A stretch of 6,267 nucleotides of DNA from Nocardioides sp. (GTDB lineage: Bacteria > Actinomycetota > Actinomycetes > Propionibacteriales > Nocardioidaceae), in assembly GCA_025965295.1 (NCBI GenBank), contig JAOPXF010000246.1, positions 1 to 6,267 on the forward strand, written 5' to 3'. Below, piece by piece: positions 1 through 5,121 of this stretch. The notes under the pieces are model-generated. The model was given only the letters and a program-made list of their open reading frames with translations. It was not told the origin of the DNA and did no database searches. How positions within the stretch are numbered: the stretch's first letter is position 1; each line of letters starts with the position of its first letter. Position numbers and translations under genes: made by a program.

Positions 1-941
1 TAGGCCGACACCGGGTCACACGCGTGCGCCCGCTCGTGCGCGAGCGCGATCGCGGAGTCAGAGCCTCCGACCACTGTCGCGATCCCGCACGGAGTCGCGT
101 GTTGGATGATCGCCACCGTCGGGTCCGCGAACCCGAGAGCGGTCCGGCGCGCGGCGTCGGCGTCGACGTAGTTGTTGTACGACATCTCCTTGCCGTGCAG
201 CTGCGTCGCCTGCGCCAGCCCGGGGCCGAGGTCGTTGGTGTAGAGGACCGCAGCCTGGTGCGGGTTCTCTCCGTAGCGCAGCACCGCCTGGCGCTCCCAG
301 GTCCCGCCCATCCAGGCGGGGGCACCGGAGCCATCCGTGGTGTCGGTGAGGACATTGCCCATCCAGGTCGCGACGGCCACGTCGTACGACGCCGTGTGCA
401 CGAAGGCCTCGGCCGCGAGCCGCTGGCGCTCGGCCAGCGTGAAGCCGCCGGCCGCGGTGGCGGCCAGCACGTCCGCGTAGCGGTCCGGCGAGGTGACGAT
501 CGCGACCGAGGGGTGGTTCTTGGCCGCGGCGCGGACCATCGAGGGGCCGCCGATGTCGATCTGCTCGACGCACTCGTCGGGCCCGGCGCCGGAGGCGACG
601 GTCTGCGTGAAGGGGTAGAGGTTCGAGACGACCAGGTCGAACGGCTCGACGCCCAGGTCGGCGAGCTGCTGGACGTGCGTCTCCAGGCGCCGGTCGGCGA
701 GGATGCCCGCGTGCACCTTGGGGTGCAGCGTCTTCACGCGGCCGTCGAGGCACTCCGGGAACCCGGTGAGGTCCTCGACCTTCGTGACCGGGAGGCCGAG
801 CTTCTCGATGAGGGCCGCGGAGCCGCCCGTCGAGACCAGCGCGACGCCGGCCTCGTGCAGCCCGCGGACGAGCTCCTCGAGGCCGCTCTTGTCGTAGACG
901 GAGACCAGGGCGCGCCTGATCGGGATCCGGTGGTCAGTCAT
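1..941 (-). CDS. purH: Bifunctional AICAR formyltransferase / IMP cyclohydrolase (PurH), 3' end outside window
   Basis: PurH catalyses the last two steps of de novo purine synthesis in the cytoplasm: formylation of AICAR (ZMP) from 10-formyl-THF, then ring closure to IMP. The window holds 313 N-terminal codons of a family usually about 520 residues long, so the C-terminal part lies beyond the left edge. Residues 9-200 form the MGS-like cyclohydrolase domain, with RALVSVYDKSGL (10-21), LVSTGGSA (35-42), LTGFPECLDGRVKTLHPKVH (58-77) and SNLYPF (106-111). The transformylase domain begins with RYGENPHQ (222-229) and continues with KEMSYNNYVDADAA (251-264). The motif normally written KHxNPCG reads IIQHATPCGIA here (residues 278-288), so His281 is present but the preceding Lys is Gln280. 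The ATG at 941 is chosen because AGGAG lies 8 nt upstream and the protein begins at the usual family position. The gene is downstream of purN and preceded by a ZTP riboswitch, which predicts induction by its own substrate. Confidence 0.97.
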   Translation of the reverse strand, partial: MTDHRIPIRRALVSVYDKSGLEELVRGLHEAGVALVSTGGSAALIEKLGLPVTKVEDLTGFPECLDGRVKTLHPKVHAGILADRRLETHVQQLADLGVEPFDLVVSNLYPFTQTVASGAGPDECVEQIDIGGPSMVRAAAKNHPSVAIVTSPDRYADVLAATAAGGFTLAERQRLAAEAFVHTASYDVAVATWMGNVLTDTTDGSGAPAWMGGTWERQAVLRYGENPHQAAVLYTNDLGPGLAQATQLHGKEMSYNNYVDADAARRTALGFADPTVAIIQHATPCGIATVVGGSDSAIALAHERAHACDPVSA

Positions 942-949
942 GGACTGCA

Positions 950-969
950 CTCCTGCTCGGGTGGAGGAG
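950..969 (-). promoter_or_regulatory. purH Shine-Dalgarno with pairing anti-SD strand (riboswitch expression platform)
   Basis: On the minus strand AGGAG (954-950) stands 8 nt before the purH ATG and is a strong ribosome site. CTCCT (969-965) just upstream is its exact complement, with a 10-nt loop (964-955) between them. The same CTCC segment is also the 3' strand of riboswitch helix P3 (GGAGCA 990-985 with TGCTCC 971-966), so the two pairings exclude each other. I see no U-tract after either helix, so translational control fits better than an intrinsic terminator switch. A competing hairpin, GGGTG (974-970) with CACCC (963-959), is also possible, so the exact OFF fold is uncertain. Confidence 0.6.
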
Positions 970-1038
970 CACCCAGGCGGTCGATGCTCCCGACGTCACT
1001 CCCTGGTGGTCGACCCACCTGCGCCAGTCGTGTGGGTC
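966..1038 (-). promoter_or_regulatory. ZTP (pfl) riboswitch aptamer upstream of purH
   Basis: Minus-strand sequence between purN and purH carries the hallmarks of the pfl/ZTP riboswitch in the right order. The 5' domain has the conserved CGACTGGCG (1030-1022), helix P2 from GGTGG (1019-1015) and CCACC (1009-1005) around a 5-nt loop, then the purine-rich AGGGAG (1004-999). The 3' domain is a hairpin P3, GGAGCA (990-985) with TGCTCC (971-966), whose loop holds CCGCCTGGG (980-972), the most conserved block of the family. P1 can be drawn from CAC/GTG (1032-1030 with 999-997) plus GAC/GTC (1038-1036 with 994-992). GGC (1025-1023) can pair with GCC (978-976) as the inter-domain pseudoknot. Known members bind ZMP or ZTP, mostly act as ON switches and often precede purH. 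The match is by eye, without a covariance score. Confidence 0.9.
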
Positions 1039-1039
1039 C

Positions 1040-1045
1040 AGCATA
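1040..1045 (-). promoter_or_regulatory. Possible -10 element (TATGCT) for a riboswitch-purH transcript
   Basis: TATGCT fits the actinobacterial TANNNT -10 pattern. It sits just upstream of the ZTP aptamer and directly abuts the 22-bp palindrome, so a start about 7 nt downstream (near 1033) would begin the RNA at the aptamer's 5' edge. No recognisable -35 hexamer lies 16-18 nt upstream. The alternative is that purH is read only from the purN transcript. Confidence 0.25.
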
Positions 1046-1067
1046 GGGGGTGTCGGCCGACACCCCC
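1046..1067. repeat. Perfect 22-bp palindrome between purN and the riboswitch
   Basis: GGGGGTGTCGG is followed directly by its exact reverse complement. As RNA it gives a 9-bp stem with a GGCC loop, 10 nt after the purN stop codon and 7 nt before the riboswitch aptamer. It could end the purN transcript or stabilise its 3' end, but no T-run follows on the minus strand, so it is not a classic intrinsic terminator. As DNA it could be a dimeric repressor operator, since it occupies the spacer of the possible promoter at 1040-1045. Confidence 0.75.
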
Positions 1068-1077
1068 TCGGGGCTGC

Positions 1078-1698
1078 TCAGGTGCCGAAGCGCACCCGCC
1101 GGCCGTCGATCGTGAAGCCCTCGCGGACCATCCGGCCCACGCTGTCGACCAGCATCGCCCGTTCGACGACCTTGATCCGCTCGTGCAGGCTCTCGACGGT
1201 GTCGGCGTCCTCGACCCGCACCGGCTCCTGGGCCACGATCGGCCCGGTGTCGACGCCCTCGTCGACCACGAAGAGCGTGCAGCCGGTGACCTTCACGCCG
1301 TACGCCAAGGCCTCGGCGGGCCCGTGCATCCCGGGGAAGGAGGGCGACAGGGCCGGGTGGGTGTTGACGATCCGGCCGCCGAAGCGGCTCTGGAACTCCC
1401 CGCCGACGAGCTTCATGAAGCCCGCCAGCACGAGCAGGTCGGGCTCGAAGCCCGCGACCGTCTCGGCCATCGCCCGGTCCCAGTGCTCGCGGCTGGTGAA
1501 CTGACCGACCTTCTTCACGAAGGTCGGGATCCCCGCCCGCTCGGCGCGGACCAGCCCCTCGATGTCGTCGCGGTCGGCGCCCACGGCGACCACGCGGGCG
1601 CCGTACGACGGGTCGTCGGCGGCGTCGATGAGTGCCTGGAGGTTGGTGCCCGAGCCGGAGACGAGGACGACGAGCCGCGCGGGCGTGGGGTTCGACAC
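1078..1698 (-). CDS. purN: Phosphoribosylglycinamide formyltransferase (PurN)
   Basis: PurN transfers a formyl group from 10-formyl-THF to glycinamide ribonucleotide, the third step of purine synthesis, in the cytoplasm. The 206-aa product matches the usual length of about 200. LVVLVSGSGTNLQAL (9-23) is the phosphate-binding loop for GAR. Asn112 and His114 in VNTHPALSPSFPG (111-123) and Asp150 in EGVDTGPIVAQ (147-157) are the catalytic triad, at a constant +6 offset from E. coli N106/H108/D144. The start is GTG at 1698; no Shine-Dalgarno precedes it, but a TANNNT -10 box lies 7 nt upstream, so it may be leaderless. The gene follows the PerM-like gene after 51 nt and precedes purH by 136 nt. 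PurN and PurH both consume 10-formyl-THF, and only purH has the ZTP sensor directly in front of it. Confidence 0.97.
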   Translation of the reverse strand: MSNPTPARLVVLVSGSGTNLQALIDAADDPSYGARVVAVGADRDDIEGLVRAERAGIPTFVKKVGQFTSREHWDRAMAETVAGFEPDLLVLAGFMKLVGGEFQSRFGGRIVNTHPALSPSFPGMHGPAEALAYGVKVTGCTLFVVDEGVDTGPIVAQEPVRVEDADTVESLHERIKVVERAMLVDSVGRMVREGFTIDGRRVRFGT

Positions 1699-1705
1699 GG
1701 TCGGG

Positions 1706-1711
1706 AGTCTA
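1706..1711 (-). promoter_or_regulatory. Candidate -10 box of a leaderless purN promoter
   Basis: On the minus strand TAGACT matches the TANNNT -10 consensus and ends 7 nt before the GTG start codon of purN. That spacing places transcription start on the G of the start codon, the standard arrangement of actinobacterial leaderless genes. The absence of any purine-rich ribosome site before the GTG agrees with this. No clear -35 is visible at 17-18 nt upstream, which is common for this class. Confidence 0.5.
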
Positions 1712-1749
1712 ACGAGGCGGGACCGGCGGGACGGCGTCGGTCGGCCGGC

Positions 1750-3018
1750 TCACTCGAGGTGGGCGAGGCGCCGGGCGGCCCGGCGCTGCCACCAGGTCAT
1801 CGCGAGCCCGCCGAGCAGGCCGCCGATCCCGAAGGCGGTGATGGCATGCACGAGCACGTCGAACGCGAACGGCCCGACATCGCGCATCCGGCCCGGTCCG
1901 ACGGCACCGCCTGCGACCGAGGCCAGCAGCCCGAAGAGCACGCCGGCCAGCACTCCCCCGGCACAGCCGCGCAGGGCGCCCTCGTCCCAGCGCAGCGTAG
2001 GCATGCGGCGCTGGGCACGGACCGTGGCGTACGCCGCCACCAGCAGCGGCAGGGCCATCAGCCAGGCAGTCCAGCCCGGGGTCGCACCGTTGTCCGGCAG
2101 CGCGGCCAGCAGCGGGAAGAGCGGGAGCGGGCCGAGCACGACCAGCGTCGGGGACACCAGCGTGTGGGCGCCGAAGGTGAAGCCGGGGCCGAGCAGGTAG
2201 GAGCCGGTGAAGGTCACGGCGTTCGGGAGCACCGTGGTGCTCAGCGCACCGAAGAGCGTCGCGTCGCCGGCGTCGGTGTGGAGCTGGGACATCACGTTGG
2301 CCGCGGAGCCGAAGTCGACGGCAAGGGCGAGCGTGAAGGCGACGGCCGAGACCGCGAGGAAGGTGACCAGGATCCGCAGGCAGGTGGCGGTCGCGGCCCG
2401 GACCGAGGCGGGCAGGAAGGCGGCCCAGATCGCGGCCCGGCCCGAGCCGATCGCGATGGACGGAGCACCGAAGAGCGCACAGAGCAGGAGCGACCAGAGC
2501 ACGACGCGGCCCCCGGACACGCCGCCGGCCGGGTGAGCCGCGAGCGAGATGGTCGCGACCGCGGTGACGACGTACCCGGCCGCGAACAGCGAGGCGGCGG
2601 TCGGGACGGTCCAGTCGCGCTCACCGTCGGCGATCCGGTCGGCGTCGGGGCCGTGACCCGACACCGAGTCCCCGACGCGGTGCCCGATCCGCCAGATTGC
2701 CCAGGCCGCGAGCGCGGTCAGCCCCAGCGGCACCGCGGTGATCGCGACCCCGTCCACGTGGATCCCGGAACCGTGGGCCAGCAACCAGGCGAGCGCGCCC
2801 GTCCGCAGCCCGTCGCGTGGGGTCCCGTGGGCACCGGCGTCGGTGACGAACCAGCCCACGACCCCCACCGCCATGCAGACCAGCAACGTCGAGGCCGCGG
2901 CCACGACGCCGCCCAGCGTGGCCAGCAGGACGAGCGGGCGACGGTGTCCGGCATCGCCACCGGAGGTGGCGGACGCTCGCGGCGAGGTCGTGGCAGAGCG
3001 AGGGAGCAGCGAAGTCAT
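1750..3018 (-). CDS. perM: DUF6350-family polytopic membrane protein, PerM-like cell division protein
   Basis: The product is 422 aa from the ATG at 3018. It is strongly hydrophobic, with about eight or nine membrane segments (near residues 28-58, 86-110, 138-162, 170-190, 211-233, 286-306, 314-334, 350-370 and 383-408), a polar N-terminal tail and an Arg-rich C-terminal tail. Family-like blocks are HVDGVAITAVPLGLTALAAW (87-106) and GSYLLGPGFTFG (272-283), followed by VSPTLVVLGPLPLFPLLAAL (288-307). The M. tuberculosis relative PerM (Rv0955) is adjacent to purN-purH in the same order and is reported to support cell division through FtsB. Both family and position agree here, so the symbol rests on recalled synteny and motif similarity. 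The molecular function is inferred, and no enzyme motif is seen. An in-frame ATG at 3111 would add 31 polar residues but would overlap the divergent gene's start codon. The ATG at 3018 has only a weak GAGG very close upstream. Confidence 0.85.
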   Translation of the reverse strand: MTSLLPRSATTSPRASATSGGDAGHRRPLVLLATLGGVVAAASTLLVCMAVGVVGWFVTDAGAHGTPRDGLRTGALAWLLAHGSGIHVDGVAITAVPLGLTALAAWAIWRIGHRVGDSVSGHGPDADRIADGERDWTVPTAASLFAAGYVVTAVATISLAAHPAGGVSGGRVVLWSLLLCALFGAPSIAIGSGRAAIWAAFLPASVRAATATCLRILVTFLAVSAVAFTLALAVDFGSAANVMSQLHTDAGDATLFGALSTTVLPNAVTFTGSYLLGPGFTFGAHTLVSPTLVVLGPLPLFPLLAALPDNGATPGWTAWLMALPLLVAAYATVRAQRRMPTLRWDEGALRGCAGGVLAGVLFGLLASVAGGAVGPGRMRDVGPFAFDVLVHAITAFGIGGLLGGLAMTWWQRRAARRLAHLE

Positions 3019-3109
3019 GGCCTCGTCATCATCACCCGATCGGCGTACGCCCCGTCGGTCCCACGCCGGTTGGCCGGGGGCATCGCGCCTCCCGTACCGT
3101 GGAGCGGTC
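3019..3109. promoter_or_regulatory. Divergent intergenic region between the PerM-like gene and the sigma-sensor fusion
   Basis: These 91 bp must hold the plus-strand promoter and possibly the one for the minus-strand perM-purN-purH group. A 10-bp palindrome GGCGTACGCC lies at 3042-3051. On the plus strand TACCGT (3095-3100) fits TANNNT, 9 nt before the ATG, and GGAG (3101-3104) gives a short-spaced ribosome site. No convincing -35 is visible for either direction. Confidence 0.4.
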
Positions 3110-4960
3110 ATGAGGAATCCCGACGAGTTCGACGCCTTCTACAAGGACGCGCGCGACCGCCTGCTCCTCCAGACCTACGCGCTCACCGGGGACCTGCCCG
3201 CCTCGCGCGCCGCGGTGCGCGACTCCTTCGTCGTGGCCTGGCACCACTGGCGCAAGATCTCCCGCCTCGACGACCCGGAGTCGTGGGCGCGGCCCCACGC
3301 CTGGGCCCATGCGCAGCGGCGGCACACCGCCCGACTGTGGCACCGCGACAAGAGCCTCGACCCGGAGGCCCGGGCCACGCTCGATGCCCTCGGCAAGCTG
3401 CCCGTCGCCCAGCGCAAGGCGCTGCTGCTCACCCAGCTGACCACTGCCTCGATGGCGGACATGGCCCGCGAGGTCGGGCTCCCGCGTGCCGAGGCCGAGC
3501 GGGAGCTCCAGACCGCGACCGCGCAGTTCGCCGTGCACCGCGACGTCCCGAGCACCACGATCCGGACGCTCTTCGAGCCGCTGCGCGAGCACGCCGAGAC
3601 GGCCCGCTGGCCGCGGCCGAGCATCATCCGCCGGGCCGGCGCCGCCCGGCGCCGCACGCACACGACCCTCGGTGCTCTGGCCGTCGTCGCCGGGCTGGTC
3701 GTGACCGGATCCCTGGTCACCGACGCGGCCGGGGTGCGCCCGACGCTGGACCGCGAGCACCTCACGTCCTCGACCCCGCTGCACACGAGGTCCCCCGATC
3801 CCGAGCCGGTCGCCCTGCCCGAGGACGTGATGCTGACCGGCGAGCAGGTGGGCGCCCTGGTGACCGGGAAGCGCTGGGCGGTCACCGGGACGCACGACGA
3901 CGGCCGGGGCGGCGACGCGATGGCGTGCCGACAGGATCCGTTCGCGGACCGGCACGGCACGGAGCGGCTGGTGCGCACCTTCTCCACGTCGCCTCGCAAG
4001 GGCCCACGCTCCGTGTCGGCCCTGCAGACCGCCGAGGTGTCGGCCACCGACAGGGCGGCCCGGCGCACGTACGGCACCACGCTCGACTGGTACGCCGGCT
4101 GTACGGACCGGCGGGTGCAGCTGCTCGACACCCAGCGGGTCGAGCAGGTGGGTGACCAGGCGATGCTGTTCGTGCTCCGCGGCTGGGACCGGCCAGTCTC
4201 CACGATGGTCGTCGGCGTCGCCCGGACCGGGCAGCTCACGACCACGACGATGAGCCGCGTCCACGACGTACGGAAGCCCGACCTGCGCGCCGCCGCGAAG
4301 CTGCTGGGCACCGCCGTCGACCGCGTCTGCGAGCTGCCGGACGCCGGCGCCTGCTCGGCCCGTCCGCACCTCAGGGCGGCCGCGCCGCGAGCGGTCGGCG
4401 AGTGGCCGGCGATGCTCGACGTGGTCGACCTGCCCCCGATCACGGGGATCGGGAAGCCCTGGGTCGCGACACCACCGCAGCAGGCGCGCACCAACATCGC
4501 GGCCACGCAGTGCGACGGCACCTCGTTCACCGGCCGCGTGAACGGCGCGGGGTTCTCCCACGCCCGCACGCGCTCCTTCCTGATCCTCAAGGCGGGGCTG
4601 CCGGACGAGTTCGGGCTCACCGAGACCCAGGGCTCCCTGCCCGCCGCCGCGGCCGGCGCCTTCGTGGACGACGTGCGCGCGAAGCTGGCCCGGTGTCCGG
4701 ACAAGGAGCTCGGGACCGAGGTACGCCGGACCACGCACCTCGTCCAGCACGGTCGAGACCTCACCGTCTGGCACCTGACCACCGAGATCTCCGACAAGAA
4801 GACGCTCTCGGTCGCGATGGCGATCCTGCGCGACGGCACCTCGGTCGCCCAGATCAGCTTCGTCCCGTCGCCCGGGGCCGTGATGGACTCCGGCGCGTTC
4901 GAGGCGATGGCGCAGCGAGCCCTCGAGCGGCTCCGGCAGCAGCCTCCGCCCAGCCACTGA
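3110..4960 (+). CDS. Membrane-tethered degenerate ECF sigma-like protein with two tandem extracytoplasmic lobes
   Basis: The 616-aa product has three parts. Residues 5-75 align with ECF sigma region 2 (DEFDAFY, FVVAWHHWRK, DPESWAR) and residues 91-140 with region 4 (LGKLPVAQRKALLL, DMAREVGLP). The usual acidic DEAEExVQE core of region 2.2 is LPASRAAVRDSF, and the recognition helix (GTIKARLSRGRAAL in the downstream sigma factor) is AEAERELQTATAQF, so promoter binding is doubtful. An Arg-rich stretch RRAGAARRR (174-182) precedes one membrane helix (about 187-206), then a Pro-rich linker and an outside region. That region holds two similar lobes, with GKRW (253-256) then C273 and C331, and GKPW (448-451) then C468 and C529. 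C407 and C415 add a further possible disulfide. It resembles the PknH-type sensor fold in layout only. The ATG has GGAG 5 nt upstream. ECF proteins with fused membrane extensions are known (for example group ECF53). Role inferred: envelope-signal responder, or decoy/regulator of the neighbouring sigma factor. Confidence 0.75.
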   Translation: MRNPDEFDAFYKDARDRLLLQTYALTGDLPASRAAVRDSFVVAWHHWRKISRLDDPESWARPHAWAHAQRRHTARLWHRDKSLDPEARATLDALGKLPVAQRKALLLTQLTTASMADMAREVGLPRAEAERELQTATAQFAVHRDVPSTTIRTLFEPLREHAETARWPRPSIIRRAGAARRRTHTTLGALAVVAGLVVTGSLVTDAAGVRPTLDREHLTSSTPLHTRSPDPEPVALPEDVMLTGEQVGALVTGKRWAVTGTHDDGRGGDAMACRQDPFADRHGTERLVRTFSTSPRKGPRSVSALQTAEVSATDRAARRTYGTTLDWYAGCTDRRVQLLDTQRVEQVGDQAMLFVLRGWDRPVSTMVVGVARTGQLTTTTMSRVHDVRKPDLRAAAKLLGTAVDRVCELPDAGACSARPHLRAAAPRAVGEWPAMLDVVDLPPITGIGKPWVATPPQQARTNIAATQCDGTSFTGRVNGAGFSHARTRSFLILKAGLPDEFGLTETQGSLPAAAAGAFVDDVRAKLARCPDKELGTEVRRTTHLVQHGRDLTVWHLTTEISDKKTLSVAMAILRDGTSVAQISFVPSPGAVMDSGAFEAMAQRALERLRQQPPPSH

Positions 4961-4975
4961 CCCGACGTCCCCCTC

Positions 4976-5024
4976 GGTGGTCGAGGAGGTCGAGGAGGTT
5001 GCGAAGCGACCGTCTCGAAACCCC
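4976..5024. repeat. REP-like intergenic repeat with hairpin
   Basis: The element begins with a perfect 9-bp tandem repeat TCGAGGAGG (4981-4989 and 4990-4998). It folds into a two-part hairpin: outer stem TCGAG/CTCGA (4990-4994 with 5014-5018), a 2x2 internal loop, inner stem GGTTGC/GCGACC (4997-5002 with 5006-5011, one G-T wobble) and a GAA loop. It ends in TCTCGAAACCCC. From memory, elements built from GGTGGTCGAGGAG... and ...TCTCGAAACC are dispersed in intergenic regions of Nocardioides-like and related actinobacteria. Placed 15 bp after the upstream stop codon, it could also slow or end transcription. Copy number cannot be judged from one window. Confidence 0.6.
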
Positions 5025-5046
5025 GCAACATTTTCTCGCCGGCCGT

Positions 5047-5074
5047 GCAACCGTGGAGCCCCCCGGGGCGTATC
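5047..5074 (+). promoter_or_regulatory. Candidate ECF-type promoter of the sigma factor operon
   Basis: GCAACC (5047-5052) resembles the AAC-containing -35 motif of many ECF promoters, and CGTATC (5069-5074) resembles their CGT-type -10 motif, with a 16-nt spacer. The start would fall near 5080, giving a leader of about 40 nt before the ATG at 5122. If correct, the sigma factor may read its own promoter, as is common for ECF operons. No matching pair is found before the fused paralogue at 3110. Confidence 0.45.
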
Positions 5075-5121
5075 CCCCCTGACTGACGCACGGGCACGAC
5101 CACACGAGACGGGGACGGTCG

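Noticed and set aside
24..1046. Plus-strand open frame of 340 codons opposite purH and the riboswitch
   Set aside because: The opposite strand encodes unmistakable PurH motifs and a structured leader; the plus-strand translation is low-complexity.
1699..1749. Terminator or riboswitch between the PerM-like gene and purN
   Set aside because: Only imperfect short G/C pairings are visible in 51 nt, and the -10 box for purN occupies the end of the gap.
3042..3087. Minus-strand CAACC followed by CGTACG as an ECF promoter for the PerM-like gene, matching the one at 5047-5074
   Set aside because: The spacer is 18 nt rather than 16 and the -10 match is partial; at this base composition such pairs occur easily by chance.
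940..4155. Very long plus-strand open frame of 1071 codons antisense to purN and the PerM-like gene
   Set aside because: It lies opposite genes with clear family motifs, its translation is low-complexity Arg/Gly/Asp/Pro-rich with no recognisable domain, and such open shadows are expected when nearly all third codon positions are G or C.
5057..5069. G/C-rich inverted repeat around CCCCGGGG as a terminator
   Set aside because: It falls inside the spacer of the candidate ECF promoter, is short, leaves almost no loop and has no T-run after it.
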